From Acanthaster planci (taxonomy: Eukaryota > Echinodermata > Asteroidea > Valvatida > Acanthasteridae), in contig NW_019091362.1 in NCBI RefSeq assembly GCF_001949145.1, positions 8,830,234-8,894,233 on the forward strand: a stretch of DNA of 64,000 nucleotides. The letters run 5' to 3'. How positions within the stretch are numbered: the first letter of the stretch is position 1; each line of letters opens with the position of its first letter. This document shows, piece by piece, positions 37,301 to 52,300 of the stretch. Under the pieces are notes generated by a model. That model saw only the letters and a list, made by a program, of their open reading frames with translations. It made no database searches and was not told where the DNA came from. The position numbers and the translations under genes were made by a program.

Positions 37301-40300
37301 TTTGAACAGTCGTTTTTAGAACGACTGAAGCCTTTATTTCTCCGAACGATGTAGATTATTCAGACAAACTTCAGAGCAGAAAAACCATCTTGATGGCAGA
37401 TGATGCTAAAAAGATTTGTACCATTAACAATAATGGATACTGAAGTGTGTCGCGTTTTGGAGCTCAAGTCCAACCAATGCCATGTTGCACCTATTTGGAT
37501 TTCATTCACTGAAGTTGTTCTGAAATTTGTGATAAGATTGCAAGCGGAAAACTACAAATACATCGTTACATATATATCTCACAGTGATAGTGCATTGACC
37601 AGTTCAACGAACAAACTGCCTAATATGCACACCAAGAACTAACAATTTTCACACTGTAATGAAATCCTTTATTGTCTTTGCTGCCAAGGCTTAATGGATT
37701 TTTCATTTTAACAAATTTCCATCTGAACGGAATTAAAAAACAACAACTGTGACTGTACACACAGTACATTAATCTCCTTCACATCTGACATTTCAGTTGA
37801 GGTTCAAAATGTTGTCTTTTAATTGAGTAAGACAAACTGTGCTGGTACTTAACAATGCTTTTTACATGTACGTGTTTTTACAATCGACTCCGAGTTGCAG
37901 CTGCACATGAAGGGTACATCTACGAGCGTGCAATATTGTCATATTAAACTCATCCCTTAGACACGGAAAATGCCAATTTAGGATGTTGACCGATTTTTTT
38001 TTAATCAAATTGCGGAGTTCTTTTAAACATTAGTGTGATGCTTTTGTGGAATCTGACAGATCCTCAGAGAGGGTGAAAGGAAATGAACTAGTAGAATCAG
38101 GACAGAAGTAAACCCACTCGACAAATGAATCGAATTATTCATGTATGAAACTGGATATTCATTTCTTGTGAAACTCTTAACGGTTTGTGTACAGTGCTTT
38201 GTCACTCCGCCCATCCTGATAGCAAAGCCAATGGTCCAGTGTGTTCAAAGCACTTAAAAGAGAGACAGTGGGTTCAAATACCCACTGAGTCTTATTGATT
38301 TTTTTTCTCAGTGTAAACTGCAGGAAAAATTACTGCATAAATATATTAAGGTAGGCCAAAAAGCTCTTGTTCGATAGGAAATCCTGAGAGTTTCAATTCC
38401 ACAGTCATTGTCAGTTCATCCCTCTAACAAGCTAACATGAAAACAGAAAAATCCATGCAGGCTACAGCAGCTGTTTGCTGCTGAAGCTAGAAGGGGTTCA
38501 TGTTTTGAATATTCCTTAAATTACCGGTAATTCAGAGATCTGTTTTTCGTCACAACACAAACGAGATCTTCTAATAACTAGCATGCACGATTCTCTGATA
38601 GCCACATGATTACCCAAAATCCAGCATATACTTGTATATTCTTTACACACTGTGGATTTCAGGTCTTATGTATAAATTTCAATTACAAATCTGAACCAGA
38701 TGTATTACGGGTCATTCAATCAGTTCTCAAAGTGGAAGTATATGTGACCTTTCTGTGGAAGGCTAGGCAGTTGAACTGAAAGGTCTCAAAGCAATGTGCA
38801 TCCTAGACGATGTCACATGCGGGAAGGGAATGAAATGTGGAATGATACTGAAAATAAGAATGCTTTAGAACAGCACATGTACGTTACCTCTCGGAGCTGG
38901 GCCAGTGGAACGATGGGCTTGACTTGAGGCATCTCTACCTGCAGGGAAGCGGTGGCTTTCAGGATGTCTGCCTTGATGTCAAAGACTTCCACTTCCGAGT
39001 CCTTCCTCTCTGACTTGGGTGTCAGCTTGTTGTCCTCCTTATCCGATTCGCCCTGGCATGCCCAACAAGTTGAGAAACCAGGTTAGTCTTGAGAATTATG
39101 AGAGTGTTCAGAGTTTTCAGTTAAAGCTGTTTTAGCTTCAAAGATATTTCCAGGCTAAAATCGGCAGCCTCAGGAACAGCACTGAATTATTTTCTTTGGC
39201 CCAACCCTCCAAACTGATCCTACAATAGTTTACAAACTGTCGTAGTTTACGAAGTCACCATGGTGTTCCTGAATCCTCTAGTGTCTACCCACGTACATGT
39301 ATCTTATAAGGCAAAGTTCTGGTTTTCACGTTCACCAAAACTGTGAAAAGTAACAAGCTGTGGGTGATTCCGATTCTTTGCCAGTTTTACCCTAAAGTAA
39401 TAAAACTTGAAAAGAAGATATTTACGGTATAACACGTAACAATCTCAGTTCCTGAGGGAGTGTACCTCGATGTTGTCATTTCAAGCATAAAAGGCTAATC
39501 AGACAGCCAGGCACGCACAGATATCTCAAAAGTGCACTTCACCCAACCTTTCAAACAGCTCAATTAAGATTGTGCACATGATTCTACATAAAATCTTTTG
39601 TCAATTCCGTGTCAAGTTGCTAGAACATTGCAAATTCAAATCAAATACATGTACTTACCTGTGACTAAAAGCAAATCCTCAAAGCAATATTTAAAGTACA
39701 TTATAAGCATACAAAAGCTGGACCACTATGCCTGGAACAACTTCCAAATGACATACACTGTACATGCATATAAACCAGAAACAGTCTTAATAACCTGCTC
39801 AAATGCAAGTCTCTATGAGTCGGTCACCAATTCTTTGCATCAGTTTTAAGAATCAAATCCACTTTTTTCCCCAAAAACTTCAGGGTCAGCTTTCCTCATC
39901 GGTCTTTCCTGTACAGTTGACAAATTCCAGAGTTCGAGTTACAGTTCAATGCCAAGTCACTGCTGAAGAAACTTAAGCACCTTCCCAATTTGGAACGGAG
40001 CAAACTGTTTACTGTTCAACAAAGGCCAGTCAATCCTTTTCTCTGGGTATTAGTTTCAGGTCGGAACAATGCAGCTACAGGGACCATTTGTAAACTAAAG
40101 AACCTGTGTCCTTCATGTTGAACTTAAAGGCTATTTTTATCAAGTGACATTTTTAGGGATACCAACATTACCATGATACAAAACAACTGGTGATTACCAC
40201 TTTAAGCAAAATGTGACTGATATTCAAAGAAATGAACAGGTTTACATGTAACCTGCTCCTCCAAAAATTTCTTTACTGCTCCTTGAAGTACTCTTGTATT

Positions 40301-43300
40301 CGACACAGTGATGGATGATACGTGGAAGTACGTTAATTAATACAGTTATTTGCAAAAGTTTAGGACCAACCATACAAAATGCATTAACCTGAAGAAAACC
40401 CAAACTAAAACCAATCAATCATGGCAACTTATGCTTATTTTCAATGCGTAACCTTAGCATCTTGGTTAAGCAGGTATTTGATTACATTTCCATTGAAATG
40501 TTAACAGTCTAATATTTAGTATAGTGTACTTAGACTAGTAGCTTTCTTATGCCATGCTGCCTTACAGACAATAATTATGTCATACAAGACCTGCCTTTGC
40601 AACAAAATTCATGCAAGAAATGTAATAATGTAGGACTAGTGACAGAAATACCAACAAACTTCCAGGGGGTCTTAACCTTTAGCAAATGACTGTACATGCA
40701 ATACATAATGAAGAAATTTATTTCATCATTACAAGACCACTGTGTCAATCTGAATTACGTCAAATGAAAGAGGGTCGTGAGTATTCACACTTTCAAAATA
40801 TTGAATCTTCGCAACAATCAATGAGTGTGTATCCAGTGCATGTGGATAATTAAAAATAACAAAGAAGCTCCATCTTCTTACTTGTACACACATTAACCTT
40901 GTTGCGATTACATACTTCATGCTTTTGGAGCTTCAGTGGATTGCACTGGTTAAATTTAGACAACAGACATAATTCATAAACACAGGTGTTGTTACAAGTT
41001 TCAAACGCAGTGGCCAAGCCTTTTTAAATCAACAGATGTGCCTTGCAATCCTGCTGAAATCACTTGTTTTCTGCTTCACAAACTACTTTAATCCAAAATC
41101 GTTTCACTCACAAATTCCTATTATAACTGTGCCTCCATGGAAGTTCAAGAACAAAACAGATGACCAATAGTGTTCCACAGAAATATTCCTAGCAATTGAG
41201 AACCGATTTCACCTCCATGGGGGGAGAACACACACGTGCACACACCACAAAAACATGACAGTAAAACTGTAACATAGATGTGCTTAGACACATAATCAAA
41301 ATGCAAGGTTGTGCAAAAAAAAAGAGACCACGCCTCTTTCACTGGTTTTGGTTGTCTGAGGTCATTTAAGGTCACGACCTACATGATCTCTGTACCATAC
41401 AGTTAGCCTGCATTGCTATAAATATCACTTTCTGTAATATTGGCTACTGAGATCAGGTTTCAAGCTACCTGACATTGTGAGAGATAATTTACTTTACTTT
41501 CTTTTCGTTTTTTCTCCTTTGTTCCCTTAAATTTTCGCTCTCCATCTGTAATTGGATACTGCTCAGCAGTCTTTCAAGTAAGACCCCCTGCTGACCAGAG
41601 ATCATTCAACATGTCCAACTGGGCATAAACAGTCCTTCCAATACTAAGAAAAATGATGGAAAGCACACATTCATGACAGGTAATGACACAAAACACCTTT
41701 AAAAGGTTGAAACATGTGAGGCAACATGTGACAAAAAGTTTGCTGCTTTTGAAGGGCAAAGCCCCACTGAGTTGAAAACATCATCCATAAATTATATGCT
41801 GATATGGAACAAAGTCTGTAATGATTGGAGGTCAAACTGCACATGTAGGTCATCAATCCAAGTTTCTCAGGTTCATTAAAGAAATCTTGCCTCCGGGGTT
41901 GATGTACGTGTATTTTTCTGAGTGTTCCAAAGCCACTTTTTTCAACAAGAAGTGTTGGGGGTAGACGAAAAAAAAAACCGAACAATCATTACTGATAAAC
42001 CGTAGAAAAATAAACTTTACATCCTTTGGAGAGCACTTGGCGGATGGACGAAAAAACACAAGCAATCTTTACGGAAAAACCATAGAAAAATAAAGTCCTT
42101 TGGAGTCTACGATCTCAAAGAGGTGAGTAAAAACGAAAGGATGAAAAATGTTTGCAAAAGGGTTGAACAAAGGAAGTGATCCTGACCTCAGCACCAGTTC
42201 TCTCCTCCTGAAGCTCTCCAGTGCTGTCTGTCGTCCCTTCCGTCACCTTGTCTGCCACAGGGTCTGTCACTTCTACTACGGAACTCGCAGGTGTCTCTGC
42301 AGGTGCCAACAGTGGGGTTGAGTCGTCTGCTGTTAGCGGGGAAGGGATGGGGCTGGGAGAGGGGGCAGGGGAGGCTGAGCGGGATCGGTCTGCCGAGCTC
42401 GGACTGAGTGATCGTTGATCTGTCACAAGAAAAATCCAATCCAAATCCTGGGTATTCCACATTTTGAAAAATGAAGTGATGCATAGCCAGCCACAATTAG
42501 CTTTTAGGCTTTCCAGAGTGATAGGTCTGCAACACAAAACCTAGAGGAGGTTGTATCAAACATGAAAATTGCCAAATATGAATCACTAGACAGATTTTTA
42601 TGGCCTTATTCATGTATGTTTTAACAGCCTCCAACATGAATTAAATATGATAATACATGAGATGTCATCATTAGTTGGGAGCCATAACAGATTAACGTGG
42701 TACTTCATGTTACAACACTATGGGCATGAAACAGTAGCTATCGGTACATAGCATTATGCACTAAATCCAAATTGTATTGCTACTGGTATTCATGTGCCAA
42801 GTCAACATGACTGCCAATTTCAGGTGACATTTGTCAGCAAAATGTGCGTTATTGGAAAAAAACACATGTTCATTCAAAAAAATCCAACTTGTGTGAAAAT
42901 CTAGCCATGTGGTAATGTAAGCATAAAATTAATTTTATCTGGCTTCAAGTAGGTACACGTACATGTAAATGAAGTCATGTCCAAAAGACAGCAATCCAAA
43001 AGAGAAACAGATTTCTTTTTGGGGTTTTTCTACACGTGAATTTGAAGTAAGAACACTGGTTAACACAAAACTGGAACATCTGCTATTTTTTTAAATAAAA
43101 AACAGAAATTTGGAATCAATAATAACAGCAAACAAATCTGCACCAAATTAAGAGTTTGTTGGGCAAAAGGGAAGGCAAAGGAGGTTTGCTTCCTGAAATA
43201 TGAAGAAGTGTCATCAACATGTATGGCCGATGTTGTCATTTTTTCATTGAAAAAAAAAAAAGGATGAAAAGTAGATCAGTCTTTGGAAATCCCCAAACCA

Positions 43301-46300
43301 GAAAGCAGCAGTGGTGAACTGTGCGATTCTTTTGTATTAATGGTGAAGGCAGTTGCTAGGAATTTTATAAATTGCCTAATTCTAAATACATATGAACCTT
43401 CAGTAAGCAAAAAAGTATGGTACATACAATGTATGCCCCTTGACGGTGGCAATCCTAGAATGTGAAAGAGGTTCCCTTGGCATGAGTGCGAACGAGAATG
43501 CAATTTGTAACATCAGATCGACTTTCATGACTGAATTCTGAAATTCGGAAAAGGTGAACACATTTTAAACTTGAGTGAATTCGCCGCAATCATTTTTGTG
43601 ACATGAATTTGAGTCTCTCAATAAATCCAAAGTGTTTTGGTAAGTTAAGAACAAATTTTTTTAAGTTTGAAGAGTGATTCAGTAATGCAAATCACCTGGT
43701 TAACAAATAATAATACATTCAAATCAATTTCTGTGCATTTTGGAGGAGTCCTTCAAAATGGTGGTCACTGTTTGTTAACAAAAGAAAGGTCTATAGTTAT
43801 TGCTGAGACTGTATTTGGGGTGATTTTCATTTCCCTCCATACATTGGCCTCCAAACATGACCTTTCCGGGCTTGTGTAAATTAGTCAACAAAACATTCAA
43901 ACTCTCTCCCTAGCAGCTATTATTCTACACATGAATAGTGCAATTAATTTGTTTGTACCAAAACTAGTGAAACTTGCATAATTAAAGCTCTAAAAGTCTT
44001 GGATTTTGGGGTAAAACATCTGTAACTCTAGACAAATCCTGAGAAATATTAACCCTCAACTACACAAGGAGTGCTGTATATGAGTGCTTCAGCCTCTCTT
44101 GTAGGTAACGAAAGCGTCTCTCTAGTCTGTGTAAAGAGTTATTAAATTCTTCTTTCTTTTTTTTTTGTTGCCAATCAGCTGACCCCCTATACGAAGGACC
44201 CAGGATCCACCTGTCTCACCTGGAGAGGCGCTTGGGGAAAACTTCCTGCCTCGTCGGTTCCTGTGTCTCTCTGAGGCCTTCTTGGAGGCCTCCAGCAGCC
44301 GCTGGCTGAATTCCTTCTCCTCCTCTGTCATGTCCACCTCAGGCAGATTGCTGCTGAGTAAGACATCCAGGCTCTTGCCATCTGACCCCGAAGAGATACC
44401 CCCCAAAAATATTGACACTAAATTCACGGCAAGATGGTGAAACAGAGGTATCAGGACCTGACCAGTATCTCACTTTACTGAGCGATATCAGATTTAACTT
44501 TGAACACGACCCCTGAAGGGACCTAAGGCTAGAGGGTAACAAAAAATCAACCACACTGCCTTTAGACATTCAGCATCAGGGGTCGTGAACAGAATGTGAT
44601 GACCCAGCCTACAGGTGTGAGATTGGAGAAATATCCATGAAATAATCACCGGAGGTTTAGAGGGCCTCACAGTGACATGGGGTCTTTGGTATCAATTTTT
44701 TCCTGTGTTCTATATCAATTTTATTCTATTATTTTTTACATAAAACTCTTCAATGGTAAACTCAGGTTTTTCATATCTTTTTAAAGAGATTGTTTGAACA
44801 ATTCTAAAATCAAGAAAATCATAATGAAAAAATCCTGAAATCAGGAACAAATCTCACCCTGCGGTCAAACAAAAGGAGACACAACTCATTGTGGATTACA
44901 GGCCTTTAAAGGAAAATGTGGGTTTGATCAAGGTGCCTTTTAACTTTTTTTACAGTGGCATCATCCAGTGACCCCTGTCCTGTTTACGTGGAAATCCTAC
45001 GGCTCTTGGTACAAGAGTCAACAATGGCCAATTGTGGCTCAGATTTACCCAACGATGAGGTCCTCTTGTCTTTCTCCTTGTCTAGGTACGAGCGCCTCTT
45101 CAGGCGGGCAGGGGATGACTTCCTGGGAGAAGAGGAGCTGTATTTGCCAGATCTAGAGTTGAAATACCGGGTAGGGCCACAGTGAGTAATGCTGTAACCT
45201 CGGAATGTTATGGTAAAATGCTCTAACATCAGAATGTTATCGATAGTACAAGTCTCTTGACAAATGCTGTGATCGGGATGCTATACATGTATGTGATGGT
45301 TGGATGTGAATTGGCGTGCAAATTTATGTACACAATGGCAAGATCGGATCCAAGAATTCTACAGGGATATTGCAACTGGTACCCCAAATCCCATGGACGT
45401 AATGCTACCCTAGCTGAATAGTAAGCTGCATGTGAACAATTCAATTGTCAGATGTACACAAAGTGTGGAGTAAGGATTCTTAGCAAACCAACTTGATCTG
45501 AAATAGGTTTCTTGGACAGGGATGCAGTTCTTTGATGTCTGTTGGCAAAATCAGACTGAGTCAATCAACCTCTTTCCTGACACCTTCTGTGCATATTTCA
45601 CACCTATCCAACACAAGCACGATCATGCAATCAGATCACGCAATATTTCTTCCCTTTACTCACACCCTAGACACCAGCATCAATCTTAACTAATCCACGT
45701 TTGTGAAATTCCAATTCTGATAACATCAGGGGCATGTTTTGGTGAATCGAACCATAAACATGTTTCCGCTTTGGTCACTGGTTAAGCATTTATGCAACAT
45801 TAGTTATGCCTCTGTGATGTCATTGTGCCGACCAAACAAGAACCAAAGGTGGTCGTTAGTTCAGCACTGCTTCAAAATGGCGGCAATTTTTGTCGATCCT
45901 CAAATGAGTGAATTACGCATTTCAAAACTTGTTATCACATGCAGCGAATCAAAGAGATGCTTTCTTCTAGAACGTTTGTGAAAAGAGAGAACAGCACTGG
46001 TGAGAAACACGTGAAATATTGAGTGAAAAGGATGTTCATCAATAGTGTCGTCTGCTCCCCTGTGCTCGCCTCTGTCAGATGACATAACCGTTTCTTGGTC
46101 CTGTTTTTGTCGCCCACCCTTCACACTTTCCTGGTTATTGCTTTGACATCAGAAACATGTTTCTGGTTAGGAGTCACCAAAACACACCTCGGGGCAATAC
46201 CATCCTTGCATCAATTCAAATCTTTATACAAATGATTTCTCGTCTCCCAGTAGAGGCTTTGTGTGGTAACCATCTTGTAGGGCAGGTTTTTTGTTCCACA

Positions 46301-49300
46301 GGGTATGCACAAAGGAGGTTTCCCTGTGGAACAAAAGAACTGCCACTCAAGATGGCAGCCATGCAAGGCCTCTATACATAACATAGCCCTCACTCCTTTA
46401 CTATATAATTGCTTTTCTTTCATTATTCAACATAAAGTTTCCTCCTCATTTCCTTGGCTATCTGTGTGCAATGTCATTGTTGGCTTTTTTTTTGTCTCTC
46501 TCTTATCATATGATTACTCATGTTGCTTCATCTGTCTTTTGTTTGTGTGTCTGATTGTGTCTATTTTGCTTGTTTTTTTGTGAGAGTGTGTGTGATTACA
46601 TTGTACAGTTTGTATAATTTGTCCAGGTTATTCTACCAACAAATCTTGGCTTACATGAACAGCCTGTACTCTCTTATTAATTTACTGTTTTTCTTATTAA
46701 ACTATATATTAATCTTAATTAAATTAGCTTCATTGCATTACTTTATGGCTGGTGGTACCTTCTTTTTTCTTTACTTAAATAAAATATCACTACATTGCAC
46801 TTTATATTACTCTGATTTGTAATGAGTGGAGAATTCAAAATAACTGCCTATTGTATTGAATTAAATTAAACTGAATTGCGTCAAATGACATATTTCACGT
46901 TAAAAACATTCAGAGCAAGTGGCCAATTCTGAAGATCTAGCATGAAGTCTGGAGGGACCAGTTGTGAGCAGATTATCCACTAAAAGTTACACACATATTC
47001 ATAATTAATGGCCACTCGTCCTAATTACGGAGCCAATCTTCAGAATATCCACTGCATGGACTGTGAGCAGATCTCTGCTGGGAGTTGGTGGATGTCCACA
47101 GTCAACACCTACCCACCCACCTGTCATAGTTAGCATTCAGGTCATTGTCTTCACTGTCTGCCTGGCATCCTTCCACCACTATGTTAGGTCTTGCATAGCT
47201 GTTGGCCAGCATGTCAGCCATTCTCTGGGCAGCCTCTTGTCTGTCCTGAGCACTCTTCTGGGGAAGGAGGAAAGGAGGGGGGATGTATTGATAAAATGAG
47301 CACTTTCAACAGTTTCTAGACCTGCCTTTGAGTACTACCACCCTGGCATTTTGCCAAAGTGGTTGGCCTTTTGTCACGTACAAACATGCAGTAACGGAAA
47401 GTACTCCATTTCCATATCCTGCGAGGCAACTGATCTTTGACACTTGGAACATATGAGCTTTGTTGTCATGTTGTGGACAGAACATTATATTGGTCAGTCA
47501 TTCCCGCAATCATGAGAAATACAGGTAAAGAGGAAGGTTGGGGGTCCAGATCCTGCCCAAATAAAGCTGTAAAACGTTTTGTTTTGTTTTGTTTGCTCAT
47601 AGGTTTTTGGACACTAAGCACACAGAACAAATTAAAATTTATGTGGTATTTAAAGTCTCATGCATTTACCTACTGTCATCAAAAAGGTCTAGCTGTGTCA
47701 GCTGTTGTAACACTGATTTTCTATTTAAGCTTCCAAAAACCTGAAACCTTGTTTTTCCATGCATAATGAGCATTTAAGCTATCCAGCTTTGCTTCTGTGA
47801 ATTTTATTTTTTGTAATTATTTTCATCCTAATCAGTTTTTCTTAAACAAAATACAAAAATGCATCGATTTTTAAATATATATTTCACTCTCTTCCCAAGC
47901 ATCAAGGTTTCATGAAGCCCGGCAAATGTGTCCCACTTTTACATCAGAGGTTACATAAGACTTTTCCCTGACTTGACAGTTATCATGTTATAAGGGTTTG
48001 TACTCTACTGACAAGCCAACAAGACCATGCGACAATTGTCTACACAAGCAGCCAACATACCCTATGCAAGGACGGAAGCTTAACGTCAGGTTTTACTACG
48101 GGGATCTTAGGCGCGGCCTCTTGACTGTCACTTGGCTCTTGGTCTGGTGTTGCATGAGGGCTCTCCAAAGAGCTAGTCCTATGGTGAGAAAGTCAGCAGG
48201 ATTAGCCAGTGATTAACAGCCTACATTCTGCAGAGGAGTTCATTAACAGTCTTTGTGGGAAATACGAAGCAATGGGCAGTGAATATTGAGCATGGCTTCC
48301 TTTGAAATTGCCCTTTTTGGAACAAATAAGGTCACACATGCTTGTCTCTTGGTTGTAAATGTAAATGCATATACTTTTGAGTACACATTTACATCGCCAA
48401 GGTAATCCTGGTTGCAGGATCTAAAGGTGTGTAATATAACCAAGGTAATCTTGGTTGCAGGATCTAAAGGTGTGTAATATAACCAAGGTAATCCTGGTTG
48501 CAGGATCTAAAGGTGTGTGATATAACCCGGGATGTTCCACTAACAGTGGAATAGACAGGGTTAAAGGCTACGACTATAGACCAGAAACCTTTCTTAAAAT
48601 GAAAGGTTCTGGCTGACAAATTTCAAGTATTTAGCCAAATGTACATTTTGCAGCCAACTACTTTCTAACAGCAGTGCTGCGATAATTGTTTTTCTTGCTG
48701 ATTGCTCAGGATTTTGGCTAAATTTGTTAGTATTTACTAAAATCCCCGTCATCTGATTGGTGGATCGTTGATCACATGGCATCGAATTATTTGTACCCAC
48801 ACACAGCTGGAGCATGACGGTCTCTTGGTGGTGCAGCGCACTGTAAATTACCTTTATTCAGATGTACATTTAGTGATGGCCTCAGTAACGCACTGATTTG
48901 AAGCATTTCATACATGAACATCACAATGAATGCTAGTTCATTACAAGTGTTAGATCTGCATGCAGCAATGTTTTAACACCTTAACATATACATTGGTCAA
49001 CATGCAGATATGAATGATCACGCAAAATAAAGAGATCGAACGCAACTATTTAAGCAAATTTGATTTTTCAGACCTTTAAAGATACTTTTAAAGATCTCTT
49101 CTTATGTGAAAAAACTAATATTGCAAGAGAGATCTATGCACTAAAAATACAAACCTTGAAAATGGTGAGGCAAGAAAATCAGACAAATCGTCCCTCTCCA
49201 GTGATGAGCCCCTGAATGAACCCCTCAGTGGGGAACAGCTGACAGGAGATGAGAAAGCGGTGACAAAAGAATCACTCAGGTCGGATGCACTGTCCCCAGG

Positions 49301-52300
49301 AGAAAAAGCCTCCTCCACTGGAAGGAGGATTGCTGAGCTCAGCGTGGGCGGCCTGTTCACCAGATAGGCCTGTTTCACCTCGGCTCCGTTCGTGGTTTGG
49401 AGGGAGGACGACTGGAACTCGTCTGCAGAGTCCGCTTCTGTTTGGGTATCGGTCTCTCTATTGTGGGAATCAGCAAGACCCGTCTGGGCATAGGAGCTGC
49501 GGGAATACGGCCGGACCTGACGATCGGGAGTCCGTGGAATCTCAGTCTGCGTGGACACTGTCTGAGGTATCCGCTTCCTCTGGGTCTTGAAGTCCCGTAT
49601 GAGGTTGTGGCAGAGCTCCTCGATGACTGTCGCTGGGGCGTATCTCAAGCCGTCCACAAGGCTGTCATCCTGGGAGCAATGCACTGGCTGTTGCTGTGGC
49701 AACTGGGCACGCTGGAGGAGCAGGCAGTTGGAGTGTCCTTGGGAGGCTTCGTGGGTGACTTCCAGAGTTAGAGCATCTGGAGGGAAGTATCACAAAGGTT
49801 CACAAACGACAAGCAGCATACAAGCTGCACTACTCTCTACATATATTCCTTCCCCTGGGCACCATTCTCAATACACATGTACCTGTACTCCTTTCCACTG
49901 GCATTGAAATATAAATTAGGGGCAATTCATGTACCTCATGGTAAATATTTGAGCTCAGTGTTAATGCAGCCAATTTTGCCACAATCATTTCACAATGTCA
50001 TATCTATTTCATACACCCCTCTGTGTGAAGTTACAGTGTACATGTATAAACCAGCATTAACACGTTAGAGACACATACCCAACAAGACTGAACAATCTTT
50101 GTCAATTGGGCAGAAACATCCTCGTGTGGCCGGGGCTTGCTTACTGGAACCCTCCAGATCTCTTGTCCTCTTCAATCGCAGCGGTCTGTGCTCTAAGGAG
50201 AACTTCTCACGTTTCTGATAATTCAGGGTCAAAAAAAGAACAAAATATCAAAAAACCAGATTCAGTTTCTTCACTAAAATTAAAATTTAATTACATATTG
50301 ACTTAATTTGACTCTAATCAGCCTCCTGCATAAACTATTTAAAAACCCCAAAAAGATTTAGGCTTTTCAGACCATCTCACAGCTGGGGGGATTCCACCCT
50401 CTCTCCTCCGAGAACTTTGCAGTCCCACACTTATCTTTTCAAAACTAAATAGGCATACAAAGACACTCATTATATCCCTGGCATTGCAATTCAATGCAAC
50501 GTAGGGTTTCACTGTTTATGGTCATTTGAATTTCTTAGCCTCATGAGTGCCTGCCCGTGAACATTGAGCACATCCACCGGAAAGTTGACATTGTTTGGCA
50601 GACCTGTCTTAAAAATGTGCATTTCATGAGAACGGTATGTTCAAGTTTTACAAAATTGAAGTTAACTTGATTGGAAACCTAGAAACACTCCCAAAGGCTT
50701 GACGTGTAGAAACTACATTGCACTGATATGTCAGGGGGAATGTGGAAGAGGTTATTGTTAGGGTTTATTGTTTTAGTCAAACATGTTGGTGAAGAGTCTA
50801 ATCACTATAAGCAAACACATTTCCTTGAGTAGCAGTATTTACCTAGAGGTGCACAAAATTACTAGAAGTGATCTCCTGTGAAGATACAGCCTGGAGTTAA
50901 CTGCAAGCTAGACCAAATCCAACCCAGCTGCCTACAGGGTGCTTGCCATGCCAAAGGGATACCGCACGCCCATTGTGTAATCCACAACCACATGAAGCAC
51001 ATACTTGTACATGTAGGCCTACACCCACTCACTTTTCCTTCCTTGTGAAAAACCCTGCATTCCTGAGGGTATTTGGCCCCGCACATAGAGATTGTGTGGC
51101 CTTGGGCGGACAAAAGTAGAATCAGGGGTGTGGATGTTTATTCTTTTGGTGTTTCTCAGACTGGAAAATTCAAGTTTAATGAAATATTGTGGGCTATGAA
51201 AGAGGTCACTTTGAATTGCCAGTGAGAAAATAAGGTACCGGTGCCGGGCATTATCAGTGACTGAAAACAACAGGTTCCTTTTTAGGAAACAAATTTGAGA
51301 ACTACACAAGGATGGAAGTTCCCAGTTTTCACAGTCCACAAAAGAGTCTGTTTTTCCACCGCTTACGGAAGGTGGACAGTGCAGCCCCAAATCAAACATC
51401 TTCACTGGTTTTCACATTTTCAGGTTTCAAACTGCATAATGAGTAGGGGAAAGGCACCCCAAAAGAATTAGAACAGGTTTAAATTGTGGGGCAAGTTCAT
51501 TCGATGCCACAGTGCCAAGAAACCATCCAGAGAAACACTGGTTGGGGAGCAAGGTAAAATTAAACTCATTTCATAAATGACATGATATGTTTTTGCTAAC
51601 TAGTTCTTATAACAGTGGAGTGTAATTTTAAGTCTCCAACACTTTTTTGGACTTCAAAAAAAGACTCAAGGATTCTGCAGGGTCAACATTTAATGCTCTA
51701 GTTATTTTTCCAAAATATGATAATAGGCACAAAGAAAGCTCTGCTAAGCTGAAATAGAGGAAGGGGTTTTCAATCTGCAGTCTAGACAATGCACAGCCAC
51801 TGTGCCAGCCTGGCCAGATGCGAGGACTTACCAATGAGATGAGCTGGCCTTTGACCTTTGCAAGCTGGGTCTTGAGCCCTGTGAGGTAGGCTGACACCGT
51901 CTCCAACACCTGTCTATCACTACGGGTACTGGCGGCGTTGCTCTGTAACCAATACAGGAAACAAAAGTACTCTTACTTTTACTTTTAGTTAATGCTTGTT
52001 TCGCAGTTGGGAGTCTCACAGAAAAATGGGCCAGGGACTTTGAAATCTGGCCCAGATGTGTTAAGGACTGCATGTCAGATCAGATGGCCCAGCAAAAAAA
52101 AGAATTATAGGATTTTCACCGATCTAGGGCAATTGGCAATGGTAATCTCAGAGTCACAGTAATGCCAGGGCCTGCTCCAAACGCACTGTGCTGAATTTAT
52201 GTTGTCCTCTATTGGCAGGCAATCCTGCTCGAGGGGCAAATGAAATGACACCATAGTTGTTGATTGGTGGATTGCTGTCATCTGACTCGACCACAATGGC

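Noticed and set aside
38205-38290. Functional tRNA gene
   Set aside because: A- and B-box-like motifs only; the stems do not pair, and the B-box has an extra base.
49285-49907. Overlapping plus-strand ORFs of 100-124 codons
   Set aside because: Shadows of the GC-rich 622-bp exon on the other strand.
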